This document shows positions 9,410-20,335 of a stretch of DNA of 64,000 nucleotides, piece after piece; the first letter of the stretch is position 1; the number at the start of each line of letters is the position of its first letter. The notes under the pieces were generated by a model. That model was not told where the DNA came from and did no database searches. It saw only the letters and a list, made by a program, of their open reading frames with translations. A program made the position numbers and the translations under genes. Location of the stretch: positions 105,430,400 to 105,494,399 of the forward strand of contig CM043700.1 in NCBI GenBank assembly GCA_023935145.1. Direction: 5' to 3'. This DNA is from Bretschneidera sinensis (taxonomy: Eukaryota; Streptophyta; Magnoliopsida; Brassicales; Akaniaceae).

Positions 9410-10900
9410 ATGCGTCGTGCTAGATATTGTGACATTACCTCTTTTGATCGGGAGATTGAAAGAACCTTTAGATCACGAAGAAAAAATCAAGTATTGGTCA
9501 TGGCTGACGAACAACATGATGCACAACTGCGGACCTTGAAGGATTATGCATGGCCAGTTGTGAATGATAACTACTCGGGTATAAGACGTCAACCTATTCA
9601 TGCCAACAATTTTGAGCTCAAACTCGCCTTAATCAGCATGGTGCAACAACCCCAGTTTAATGGATTGCTACTGGATGATCCCAATATTCATTTGGGGATA
9701 TTCTTGGAGATTTTCGATACTGTAAAAAGTAATGGTGTTACTGAAGACACCATTAGACTAAGATTGTTTCCTTTTTCCTTAAGGGACAAGGCAAGAGGTT
9801 GGCTATAAGCTCTACAACCGGGAAGCATCACTAGCTAGCAGGAAATGGCTGAAAAGTTTTTTGCTAAATTCTTCTCGCCTGCAAAAATAGCTCAACTCAG
9901 GAGTAAGATTAGTAAATTCAAGCAAAATGATTTCAAGTCACTCTATGAAGCATGGGAAAGGTATAAGGATTTAATTCGACGCTGCCCTCAACATGAATTT
10001 TCGGACTGGTTGCAAGTTCAGATGTTCTATAATGGGTTAAATGGGCAAACTCGGACCATAGTTGATGTTGTGTCTGGTGGAACTTTGAAGTTAAAGATAG
10101 CTGAATGCACTACTTCTCTTTTGGAAGAAATGGCCACAAATAACTATCAATGATCAACTGAAAGAACTATGGTTAGGAAAGTTGCTGGAATTCATGAATT
10201 GGATCCATTAGTAGCCCTTTCAGCTCATGTTGCTTCTCTATCTCATCAAATTTCATCTTTGACAACACAAGGAATACCGCAAAGTGCAGATATACTGCAG
10301 CCCCAAGTGTGACAGTTCCAAGTAATGAATCAAGTCAAGAATAAGTTCAATACATCAACAATTGGAACTACAACTATCATGTAATTCTTTGCCAAATTAC
10401 TACCATCCAAAGCTTCGAAATCATGAGAATTTGTCTTATAGAAACACAAAGAATGTGCTACAACCTCTTCCAGGATTTGTTAATCAACCAAGCGAGAAGA
10501 AGATGTCACTTGAGGATGCCATTATTTCCTTTTTTGAGGCGACAAAGCAAGGTTGAAAAAGAATGATTCATAGTTAGATAACATTGAGGCTCATTGTAGT
10601 AACATGGGAGCCACTATAAAGAATCTTGAAGTGCAAATTGGGCAACTAGCCATAACCAACAATGCCCAACAAAGAGGAACATTTCTTAGCAACATAGAAG
10701 TGAATCCAAAAGAATAATGCGAGGCCATCACATTTAGGAGTGGAAGAGAAATTGAGAGGTCACCATCAAAGGAAACCAAGTTCACCCCTACAGCTCCAAC
10801 CAATGGCCAATGCTAGAGTAACGTAGACAAAGAGGAGATTGTAGATGATACATTAAGAGAAACTGACAAGCCTCCAGAAATTTCATTTCCTGACAATCCT
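9410..10900 (+). pseudogene. Element D gag, broken
   Basis: Gag polyprotein of an Athila-like element. Capsid motifs in order: FELKLALISMVQQPQFNGL, LRLFPFSLRDKARGWL, EKFFAKFFSPAKIAQLRSKI, SLYEAWERYKDLIRRCPQHEF and QVQMFYNGL. The first segment (9410-9808) and the second (9845-10153) are in one frame, separated by two stops, one of them at a conserved Trp codon (TGG to TAG). After 10153 the tail is traceable through further stops and a +1 shift (10362-10556), ending ...PPEISFPDNP at the A1 insertion. No CCHC zinc knuckle is recognisable. The coding sense resumes at 23015 with a proline-rich gag tail. Confidence 0.8.
10896..10900. repeat. Target-site duplication of A1, left copy (ATCCT)
   Basis: ATCCT directly before TGATTAGAG; the same five bases follow the 3' LTR at 23015-23019. 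A perfect 5-bp duplication, and D gag reads on in sense across the junction. Confidence 0.92.
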
Positions 10901-11204
10901 TGATTAGAGTCGTAAAATGCATCTTAACAGTGCTTATTTGTTAGCATTTTAGAGTTAATCTAGGGTTCGATTACTCGTTTTTACCTTAACAATTCTAAAG
11001 TATCCTACTTGGATCATTGATCTATTTCGGTACATTTTCAAGTGCTTTGAGTTCAAAAGAGATGATAAAGCTATCTATGTTTAAAGTGCCAAAAGTTCAT
11101 GTATATCGGAGTGAAAGGAGTAGTTTCGAAAGGCCCAGTGTGCGTTAAGACCTCAAGCCTTGCTCACAAGTTCCATAAGCTTCTTGGATAGAAAACCAAA
11201 AGTG

Positions 11205-11310
11205 GGCATCGCGGCGTGGAGAAGAGGATGCCACACTGTCCAGAAAAACTACCATTCTGCCAAGCCTAGCGCCGTGGCATGGAGAAGAGGGTGCCGCACC
11301 ATCCAGAACA
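11205..11310 (+). repeat. GC-rich hairpin repeat units in A1 U3
   Basis: Two degenerate copies of a 63-bp unit built on GCGGCG, a 12-nt GGAGAAGAGGG-type loop, then CGCCGC. The 3' LTR (21930-22090) has three copies. Arms vary but mostly keep pairing through G-T/G-U pairs. They lie 110-215 bp upstream of the TATA box. Confidence 0.7.
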
Positions 11311-11420
11311 CCACCAATCTCAGACAAAGGCAGCACCTAGGCGCGCACACGGTCTCTTAACCTAATTAGGGCTTCTAAATGACAATTTTTGAGCCCAAAA
11401 CACCCCTCAACCTTATTGTC

Positions 11421-11428
11421 TATATATA
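11421..11428 (+). promoter_or_regulatory. A1 LTR TATA box
   Basis: TATATATA in GTCTATATATAGATCC; the equivalent in the 3' LTR is near 22212-22220 and in A2 at 33993-33999 (TATAAAT). Confidence 0.6.
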
Positions 11429-12228
11429 GATCCTTAAGGGTTTGCAGTCTTCAATGAATTTAACCATTCTTCCAAGTCTCTTAAGGCTAGAAATCAAGAG
11501 AAGAGCTCCACATTCTTCATCAACCTTGAGCCCCATGGCCAACTAACCTCCAAGCAAGCCAAAGGGATGAATTCCTAGCTGTTGTTGTTCTTATTTTCCA
11601 TTCTTGATTCAGTTGTAAGGATTTATTGTTAAATATTGTTTATGATTTACTCTTTGATTAAGTAAGAATTAGAGACTTTACTCTTAATCCAGTGATTGCA
11701 TCTTCCTCCTCCACATAAGTTTAGTCAAGCTCTTCTTATGTCAAGTTATTTAGATGTGATTGATTTTGGTAAATTTATCTTATAGATTGTCCATTACTAT
11801 GGTATTATCATTGAGATGTATTATCATTTCTTGATAATCTATGAGATAGATCATGTGTGCTTAAATCGAAACTAAAGAGTGATTTGTAGCAATTACATTA
11901 GGGTTTATAAATGTGCTTGATTGAATATTTGCCGATTGCTTGTTTGAGATGTGAAACTTGCAATCGAGATAAAAACAATTGAATCGAGAGTGGAACAAGG
12001 CAACGAACCTAGGAAGGATTCTCGAAACCTTGCTGTTTCATTTATATTCTGAATTATATTTACACAATTTTTCTCACAATACATCATTATCAAAACTCAT
12101 ATTCTTTCATTTGATCGTTATCGTTCCTGTCAAAGTTTACATTTTCTTTTGTAGTTCGCGTTTCCTTATGCGATCGACACCTCATCTATACACAATAACA
12201 GCGTGATAGTTTGAGCGTAATCAAATTT

Positions 12229-12246
12229 TGGCGCCATTGCCGAGGA
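12229..12246 (+). promoter_or_regulatory. A1 primer-binding site
   Basis: TGGCGCCATTGCCGAGGA, five bases after the LTR end; two transitions away from the consensus seen intact in A2. Confidence 0.87.
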
Positions 12247-12527
12247 GACACGCTTAACTTAAGGAAGATTGTCAACTTTGAGACAAAGACGGTAATATTG
12301 TTCTTTTCCCTTTGTTTTGATTTTCTAATTTTCTTTTATTATTCTATTTTATTTATTTTATTTCCCCTCTAACTCACTTGGTGTTGCTTAAACCGAGAGA
12401 TTCGTGAGGTAGATTCATTGGAGGACTCGAAATAGAGTTACCCTCTCCTTCCACGTCCGTTAGTGAAACCTCGCCTAGATCAAACCATAGTGCACCCCCA
12501 TCCGAGAATTTAGAGGATTTTGTTAAC

Positions 12528-13771
12528 ATGGCCGAAAATCATAATGAAAATGTTGCTAGGACACTTAAAGACTACTTGCACCTTAGCCGAACGGCCACAC
12601 CATCTTGTATCATGTTCCCCCCTAATGTTCAACAACCTGAGTTTAAGCCGGGCATGATACAATTGCTACCAACCTTCCATGGGTTTGAGAATGAAAACCC
12701 CTATGTTCATATTAGAAAATTTGAGGAAGTAGTAGCAACCTTTCAAAATAGGGCTGATATGGTGGACACCGTCAAAATTTGGTTTTTCCCTTTTTCACTT
12801 AAGGAAAAGGCCAAGATTTGGCTTTACTCGTTAAGGCCTAGGTCTATAGGTAGTTGGGATGAGATGACTCAAGCCTTTTTCCAAAAGTATTTCCCAACCC
12901 ATAAGACCAATAACCTCAAGAGACAAATCTCAAACTTTGCACAAAAGGAGAGTGACACCTTATATCAAGTTTGGGAACGTTTCAAGGACCTTTTGAATTC
13001 TTATCCACACCATGGGTATGAGAGTTGGCAGGTAGTTAGCTATTTCTATGATGGACTCTTAAGTAGGGAGAGGCAATTCATAGAAATGATATATAATGGG
13101 GATTTTCTTCAAAAAGATCCTGATCAAGCCATAGATTTCCTAGATGACCTATCAGAAAAAGCCTACACTTGGACAAGACCGAGTGCCATGGAAAGTACTA
13201 GGAGAAATCAACCCACTGGAATCTATCAAATTAAGGAAAAGGATAGATTTAAAGCCCGTTTAGAGGTCCTAACTAAGGAAATTGAAGCCTTAAAAACCAA
13301 GGATACTAGAGCCCCCGAACCGGTTGCTAGGGTAGAGTCCCATGAACCTTGTTTTATGTGTAATGGGGTAGATCATGTACCTAAGGATTATCCAGCTTAT
13401 TTGGAGATGAAGGGAGAGTGTAATGCCTTGGGTATACCCTTTAGGAAACCATACTCACCCTACTCTAACACCTATAATCCCGGTTAGAAGAACCACCCTA
13501 ATTTCAGTTGGAAATCTAATGTGCAACCTCCTACCTAATCTAGCACCCATTGGAGATCGATATACAACCTCATCCCCACTCTAGTACCCATTGGAGACCG
13601 GAAGCAACTTCATCTAGTGCACCACAACAATCTTTACCTTTGGAAGATGCTTTTAAGTCATTTTTGCAGGTACATGCTAAGAGTTCAGAAGAACATGTCC
13701 AGATAAATCAACGGTTGCTAGAGGAGCAAAAGATGAGCAAAATGGGATCAAAGAGGAGCAAAAGGAGATAA
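12528..13771 (+). pseudogene. A1 gag, broken
   Basis: Gag of an Athila-type element. From the ATG at 12528 the frame is open for 319 codons: N-terminal RTLKDYLHLSRTATPS, capsid motifs FKPGMIQLLPTFHGF, IRKFEEVVATF, FFPFSLKEKAKIWLYSL and YQVWERFKDLLNSYPHHGYE, then a degraded zinc knuckle CFMCNGVDHVPKDYP, in which the last Cys is Tyr, which should abolish zinc binding. The first stop (13485) replaces the Trp of NPGW (TGG to TAG). Two frameshifts follow (about 13545 and 13745), through a QQSLPLEDAFKSFL tail, before the protease frame begins. A2 has a gag of the same family with an intact CCHC. Confidence 0.85.
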
Positions 13772-13863
13772 AAAGCCAACTTACCAAGTTGACTAGTTTC
13801 TTGACAATTCAATAGCAAGGTCGGTTCCCTTCGCAGCCGCAACAAAATCCAAGGGGACAACAT

Positions 13864-15180
13864 ATGGCACAAACCTCCGATCCAAAAAATCACAATGTTA
13901 AAGAGGTTAATGCCATGATCACTCGCAGTGGTCAGAAACTAGTTGGACCCACTCTACCATCAAATTTGAGTCCTAACTCCATGAGCAACAAGGATGAAGC
14001 TCCCAAGGAACAAGATGCTCATATCGACCCTTCACAGGTGCCTTTCCCTCAAGCACTCCTTAAGCCTAATGAGAGGAATTCAGCATTAAAAGGTGAGATC
14101 CTTGAACAACTTCAGCATGTTAAAATTAACCTCCCACTTCTCCATGTCATAAAACAGGTTCCTAACTATGCTAAAGTCATCAAGGATCTATGCATACTAA
14201 AAAGAAGGCACCATGTGAAGAATACCGTATTCTTAACGGAGCAAGCAAATGTGGTAATTGATAGCATGACACCACCCAAATATAAAGATTTGGGCTGTCC
14301 AACAGTGGCTTGCCAAATTGGAAACAAATCTTGTGGGCAAGCATTGCTAGATTTGGGGGCTAGTGTGAACCTCATGCTATACTCCATCCACTTATAGCTC
14401 GGTCTAGGTGAGATCAAACCAACCTCTGTGGTACTTCAATTAGCGGATCGATCGATAAGAAAACCAAGAGGTATTGTAGAAGATGTTTTATTACAAATTG
14501 ACAAATTCTATTATCCTGTTGACTTTTTGGTTTTAGATACCATCTCTATTGTGAATACGGAGTCAAAAATTCCTTTGATACTTGGAAGACCATTCCTTGC
14601 CACCACCAATGCCCTCATTAATTGTAGGAATGGCCTAATGACATTATCATTTGGAACTATGACTCTAGAGGTGAATTTTTTTCGAATGTCAAGGCAGCCA
14701 TATAAGGAGGATAAGTGTTTCGACACTTACATGATTGACGAGCTTATTTTGGAGGATGAATACATTAAAGATAATTCTAACTCTTTGGAATTCCTTCTTA
14801 ATAATTTTGATTTTGATGATTCTTCTATATATCCCCATGCCATTAATGTTGTTGATGTTTTTGATAAGTCGCAGGGATTTATGAAGAAATCATGGCAACC
14901 ATGCTTTGAGGAGTTGCCTAGAGAAAGGGAGGCACCCAAACCCTCTTCCGAGGAGACACCAACGCCTAATTTAGCCCCGCTTCCCAAAGGACTCAAACAT
15001 GTTTTCTTAGGCCCAGGTGATACCTTTCTGGTCATTATTTCCTCTGAACTTAATGATGTACAATGTGATCAATTGTTGAATTTGTTAAGAGAACATAAAT
15101 CTGCATTAGGTTGGACCATGGCTGACATAAAGGGTGTTAGCCCCTTAATTTGTTCCCATAGGATTTACTTAGAAGAATGA
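13864..15180 (+). pseudogene. A1 protease and linker, one internal stop
   Basis: Aspartic protease region of pol plus the linker to RT. It starts in the gag-pro junction with NAMITRSGQK (normally NAITLRSGK) and continues with VKINLPLLHVIKQVPNYAKVIKDL. The catalytic motif LLDLGASVNLM has its Asp codon at 14350-14352. A stop at 14395 (CAG to TAG) is followed in the same frame by LGLGEIKPTSVVLQLADRSI and the flap-side block LILGRPFLATTNALI. The acidic linker ends in LGWTMADIKGVSP, the last block before RT. The frame closes with a TGA at 15178. Retroviral-type proteases work as dimers and process Gag-Pol. Confidence 0.85.
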
Positions 15181-16545
15181 GCTAACCCTCATAGAGACCC
15201 ATAAAGAAGGCTAAATCCAACTATGAAAGAGGTAGTTAAGAAAGAAGTCTTAAAGCTGTTGGATGCGGGAATTATATATCCAATATCGGATAGTAAGTGG
15301 GTTAGTCCAACCCAATTAGTTCTTAAGAAAACTGGGGTGACTGTGGTAGAAAATAATAAGGGAGTGCTAGTACCAACTAAGGTAGTGACTGGGTGGCGAA
15401 TGTGCATAGACTATAGGAAACTTAATTCAGCTACTCGGAAAGATCATTTTCCCCTTCCATTCATAGATCAAATTTTGGAACGGGTGGCTAGCCATCCTTT
15501 CTATTTTTTTTTGGATGGGTATTCGGGATACTACCAAATAGGAATTGTCCTAGAGGATTAAGAGAATACCACTTTTACTTGTCCTTTTGGTACTTTTGCC
15601 TTTCGAAGGATACCCTTTAGTTTATGTAATGCACCGGCTACTTTTCAAAGATGCATGATGAGTATTTTCAGTGACATGGTTGAAAAATGTGTGGAAGTGT
15701 ATATGGATGATTTAACCGTGTTTAGAACTTATTTTGATTCATGTTTATCTAATTTGAAAAATGTTTTGTGCAAGTGTGAAGAAAAAGGGCTCGTGCTTAA
15801 TTGGGAGAAGTGCCATTTTATGGTATCTTCCGGAATAGTCTTGGGCCACATAGTTTCTGAAAAAGGGATGGAAGTAGATAAAGCCAAAATTGAATTGATC
15901 TCTAAACTACCCACTCCTAAGAATATTAAAGATGTGAGGTCTCTCTTAGGGTATGCTGGGTTTTATAGAAGGTTTATTCAAAATTTTAGTGCCATCTCTA
16001 GACCCCTATGTAGCCTTTTAACGAAGGATACCGAGTTTAAATGGAGCCTTGAATGTGAACAAGCCTTTAGGGCATTAATCTCTAAGCTTGCAACCGCCCC
16101 TATTATGCAATCACCGGACTTTACTTTGCCTTTTGAAATTATGTGCGATGCTAGTGTCTATGCTGTAGGGGCTGTTTTAGGACAACGAAAGGAGGGAAAA
16201 CTATTTGCTATTTATTATGCTAGTAGAACACTGAATCATTCTCAAATGATGTACACCACAACCGAGAAAGAATTACTAGTTGTAGTATTCGCATTGGATA
16301 AATTTCAATCTTATTTGATTGGTTCATCTATCATTATATTTACAGATCACTCCGCCCTTAAATTTCTCTTTTCGAAAACAGATGCTAAGGCCCATTTGAT
16401 ACGTTGGATTCTACTTTTGCAGGAGTTTGACTTGACCATCAAAGACAAGAAGGGCGTGGAAAATGTTGTGGCGAACTATTTATCTCGCTTGGAATTCAAG
16501 AATGAAACTGACCTCGTGCCCATTGGGGAGGCTTTTTCGGATTAA
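15181..16545 (+). pseudogene. A1 reverse transcriptase-RNase H, broken by stops
   Basis: Same frame as the protease. RT blocks: AGIIYPISDSKWVSP, MCIDYRKLNSATRKDHF, FLDGYSGYYQI (first catalytic Asp), a stop at 15559 (CAA to TAA), then FRRIPFSLCNAPATFQRCM, VYMDDLTVF with the catalytic YMDD at about 15700-15711, and LGHIVSEKGMEVD. RNase H follows: FEIMCDASVYAVGAVLGQR, YTTTEKELLVVVFALDKF, FTDHSALKFL and, at the end, VVANYLSRL, where the usual ADYLSRL Asp is Asn (GAC to AAC). Stops at 15178 and about 15202 separate it from the linker. The stop at 16543 precedes integrase. Confidence 0.87.
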
Positions 16546-17875
16546 AACTTATTTGTTGTTCTTGGTCACACACCATGGTATGCCGACATTGCAAACTACT
16601 TGGTTTCTTGCCAAGTTCCATCTACATGGAGTGCACAAGACAAGCGTAAGTTTTTGGTTGAGGTAAAGAACTTCTATTGGAATGATCCTTATTTGTTTAA
16701 ATATTGCCCTGATCAGATAATAATGAGATGCATTCCAGATATGGAAGTTAATAATGTGCTAACCTTTTGTCATACATATGCTTGTGGTGGCCATTTTTCT
16801 ATCAAAAAGACAGCCGTAAAAATTTCACAATGCGGTTTTTATTGGCCCACTTTATTCAAAGATGCTAATGAGTTTTGTAGATCATGCGACAGATGCCAAA
16901 GGTTAGGTACATTGTCCCGCCGTCATATGATGCCTCTCAACCCGATCCTAGTGATAGAAATCTTTGAATCTTGGGGGATCGATTTTATGGGACCATTCCC
17001 ACCTTCCTTTGGGTATCTTTATATTTTGCTTGCTGTTTATTATGTTTCTAAGTGGGTTGAAGCAATACTTAGCCGCACTAATGATAACACAGTTGTTGTT
17101 AAATTTCTAAAAGACCATATCTTATCTAGGCACAGTACTCCACGTGTTATCATCAGTGATCAAGGGTCACATTTTTGTAACCATTCTTTTGAGGCTTTAA
17201 TGCGCAGGTATGGAGTCACCCATAGGGCTTCTACAGCATATCATCCACAAACCAATGGTCAAGCGAAACTAGTAAACAGGGAGATCAAGTGGATACTTGA
17301 GAAAACGGTGAATTCGAACCTGAAAAGATTGGTCCTTGCACCTATCGGATGCACTTTGGGCGTATCGGACAGCATACAAGACGGTTCTTAGAGCATCTCC
17401 CTATTGCTTAATATTCGGTAAAGCATGTCACTTGCCGGTAGAACTTGAGCACAGAGCATACTGAGCTATCCGGAATTTTAACTATGACCTGAAGTTGTCC
17501 GGTGAAGAAAGGAAATTGCAACTTTGCGAACTTGCGGAATTGAGGGATGATGAATATGACAATGCCAAGGACTAGAAGTCAAGGATGAAGGCAGTGCATG
17601 ACCAGAAAATACTTCGGAAACATTTTAAACAAGGTAACAAAGTTTTTCTGTATGACTCGCGGTTACACCTCCATCCTGGAAAATTGCAATCACGATGGAA
17701 GGGACCTTATATGGTGAAGAGTGTTTTTTGCAATGGAGTGGTTGAGGTTGAATACCCGTCCGATGGTCGAGCATTTCTAGTCAATGGCGAAAGATTAAAG
17801 CTTTACTTGGAACATGAACATGTTACAGATAGCCCCGAAGAAATCTCTTTGGTAGCCCCGGTTTATGTTTGGTAA
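16546..17875 (+). pseudogene. A1 integrase, broken
   Basis: Integrase of the same polyprotein. The zinc-binding region has [14 protein letters not shown] and [12 protein letters not shown] (HHCC-type). The core has [12 protein letters not shown] (first Asp), [11 protein letters not shown] (second Asp), [23 protein letters not shown] (Glu of the DDE triad; the text between is in the same frame). A one-base frameshift near 17320 moves the rest of the core ([22 protein letters not shown] class motifs) into another frame with two stops, one at a Trp codon. The C-terminal domain is open at 17585-17875 (KVFLYDSRLHLHPGKLQSRW, VNGERLKLYL). No chromodomain is visible, consistent with the Athila lineage. 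Confidence 0.86.
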
Positions 17876-17904
17876 TCAGGTACTTTCGTTCCACTGTATA
17901 CTAG

Positions 17905-18030
17905 TTTTCATTTTGTTTTGTTAAGTCTTTGTTAACTTAGATTTTTTTTTTGTTTTGTTAAGTCTTTGTTAACTTAGAATTTTTATTTTGTTAAGTCTTT
18001 GTTAACTTCGAATTTTTGTTTTGTTAAGTC
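17905..18030 (+). repeat. Tandem repeat between pol and ORF3
   Basis: At least three copies of a 35-45-bp unit based on TTTTGTTAAGTCTTTGTTAA, in the non-coding segment after integrase. Confidence 0.85.
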
Positions 18031-18140
18031 TATTTTAATTTTTAGTTAAAAGTTATTTTTATAAATCTTATTTTATATCTCTTTGTGTTCAGGTTTTGTA
18101 CAAGCAAGGACTTTGCTGTTTTTTTTAAGGGCACTAGATT

Positions 18141-18345
18141 AGGCCCAGTGTGCGCACAGCAAGCCCAGCCTGAGCACCTTGCCTTCACCAGTGTGCGCAC
18201 AGCAGGCCTAGCCCGAGTGCCTCGCCTTCACCAGCCGAGTGCCTCACCTAGTAGTGTGCGCACAGCAGACCCAGCCTGCACCGCACCGCACTGCTAGGCT
18301 AAGCCCAGCAAAAATCAAACCCTAAATCTACCCTATTTAAACAAT
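18141..18345 (+). promoter_or_regulatory. Candidate internal promoter for A1 ORF3
   Basis: Three copies of the palindrome TGTGCGCACA (18149-18158, 18192-18201, 18255-18264) inside a GC-rich island in AT-rich DNA, followed by TATTTAA at 18334-18340 and a pyrimidine-rich leader (18353-18440). The arrangement mirrors the LTR promoters and the leader of the B4 env-like ORF. A splice-acceptor-like TTTGTGTTCAG at 18082-18092 precedes it, so a spliced-mRNA model is also possible. Confidence 0.45.
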
Positions 18346-18609
18346 TTTTGCAGCTTCCTTCTTCATTTCTCCTTTCACAAAAACAGCTGCACACTAAACT
18401 CTCTCCCATCCTCTCTCCAAATCAAACCATAACCAAACTCTTTTTCTCACTATTTCTTGCTTTTACCTCCATTTCTTGAAGAATTGTACTCATTTTGCAA
18501 ACTTTGCTGAAAATTTCTCCAAGAAGTTTAGGTCTAAGAGGAATTTGGGTTTTTCAAAAAGATAACAAATTGGTGGGTAGTATTTCTTCTCTCCAATTGT
18601 GGGCATCAA

Positions 18610-18673
18610 GTAAGACCAATTTCTCCTCTTTATTGTTTATTTGTGCTTTTTGGTGGTTAAATTTTGCTTTAAG
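18610..18673 (+). other. Candidate small leader intron before A1 ORF3
   Basis: Donor-like CAA|GTAAGA at 18610 and acceptor-like TTTTGCTTTAAG ending at 18673, T-rich between. 64 nt is short for a plant intron, so this is a weak prediction. Confidence 0.3.
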
Positions 18674-18699
18674 TCTATTGTTCTATTTATTTGATTTCC

Positions 18700-19858
18700 A
18701 TGGCACTAAAGACTAAGAGACCTAGGGGAAAACAATAACAAGAGTTTGATGAGACCAAATTTGTTAGTTTTGAAGCAAGTGAGAGATATATTAGAATGAT
18801 GCAAAGTAGAAAACCCATTCCCGAGAGAGCATTCAACATTACTGAGAGAAGGAACCCGACTCTATTTAGAATGATTCTCGATAGGAATTGGGGTACATTT
18901 ACAAGACCACCCTCTCCTTCCCTCACAAATCTGGTTAGAGAATTTTACGCAAATGCCGACGAGCATCGCAATGGTAAAGTGACGGTGAGAGGCCAAACAG
19001 TCTCTTTCAGCAGCACATCCATAAATAGATTCTATGGGTTACCCGACATCGAACACAGTGAGTATAGTGCATATGTGTCTACAATTAATTATGAAGAGAT
19101 TTACCATACTCTATGTGTTCCAGGCACTACATGGAAAATGACGGGTGATACCCCTATCACTTTGCCCACTACTTCTCTGACTGTCAATGCTCGGGCTTGG
19201 CAATATTTTGTGTGTCAGAGGTTGATGCCTGCCCTGCACTATAGTGACCTCACTGTTGAGCGAGCTGTTCTGATTTATGCAATTTTGATGGGAATGACTA
19301 TCGATGTGGGCCAAGTCATCTTTAACTCTATCCTACACACTGTTAAACTAAAGCTCAGATTATACTTTCCCTCTTTAATTACCTAATTGTGCATCCGAGC
19401 TGGATTCCAATACAATATTGATGAGGAAACCCAGTAACCAAAGAAACCCATCGATGATGGCCTGCTTGCTCAAATTAGAGCCTCTAGGCCACCAACTCCG
19501 GGAAAGAGAGCAGTAATTGCTGCCCCCCTCCCCCCTCTAGGCATTTCACGGTTGCCGAGCACCTTGAGTGTTTAGAGAGTCGTTTTGACAAGCATCAGAC
19601 ACTGTTGTTTGATAGGCTAGATCGTCAAGACCGATTGTTGGCTAGGCAAGACCGATTCTTGGCTCAGCAAGTCGATTATCAAGCGGAGGTCTACTCTTCT
19701 TTAGTTAGATGTACCAATTCCTTGCCTCCACTACTGGTTGTAATATGGGTCACTTTCCTACTATGTCACCCTATCCGGGTTCATCTTTTGACCCACCTCC
19801 CGTGGAAGGTGAAGAGACTGAAGAGTATGAAGAAGAGGATGAGGACTTAGAGGATTAG
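18700..19858 (+). pseudogene. A1 env-like ORF3 (putative plant transposon protein)
   Basis: Third ORF, in the env-like position of Athila elements; biological role unknown. The likely start ATG at 18700 (MALKTKRPRGK) is followed by a CAA to TAA stop. The open part (18796-19386) has FRMILDRNWGTFTRPPSP, LVREFYANADEH, VTVRGQTVSFSSTSINRFYGLP and a WQYFVCQRLMPALH segment with ERAVLIYAILMGMTIDVGQ, the pattern of the 'putative plant transposon protein' domain. Two more stops and a frameshift lead to a charged, coiled-coil-like region (FDRLDRQDRLLARQDRFLAQQ, 19605 onward), another frameshift, and a very acidic tail ending EEDEDLED at 19858. I see no convincing signal peptide; a viral-envelope function is not shown. 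Confidence 0.8.
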
Positions 19859-20287
19859 TTTAGGGTTATCTCTTGTTTGTCTACTTTTATTTTATTTTAT
19901 TTTTTAAACTATACTAACATCTCTTGTGTTTCATTATTTTATTTTTCGTCCTTTATTTTAGTTGTTAGTTATTTATTTCCATTTCATATGCTAGCCTAAC
20001 ATACAGTGGGAATCTTGATGTTACACCACAGTTGGTTTCTTTTTGTTTGTTTTGTTCTATGTTGTAGATCAAAAATTTCAGCGAGAAGAACGGCATGCAG
20101 TTCAAATGAGTGGTGCGCAATTTTTAGCTTCTATGCACTTTTGGCTACAAAGGGAGTTTCCTTTCCTTTTTCTTTTACATTGAGGTCAATGCAATTTTTA
20201 GGTTGGGGGTGGAGGAAACACATTTCTTTTCTTTTTTTTCCCATTGAACTGCTTGGTGTCACTTTTCCTTTTTCGTTTGTTAGGATA

Positions 20288-20335
<48 letters not shown>

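Larger units (their letters stand above)
10901..12223 (+). repeat. A1 5' LTR
   Basis: 1323 bp, TGATTAGAG...GCGTAATCA. U3 holds two hairpin-forming GC-rich units (about 11205-11310); a TATA box lies at 11421-11428. U5 ends with ...AACAGCGTGATAGTTTGAGC.. before the PBS. Confidence 0.92.

Noticed and set aside
18085..18297. 70-aa ORF rich in Ala, Pro and Arg
   Set aside because: Translation of the TGTGCGCACA repeat island; more likely regulatory DNA than protein.
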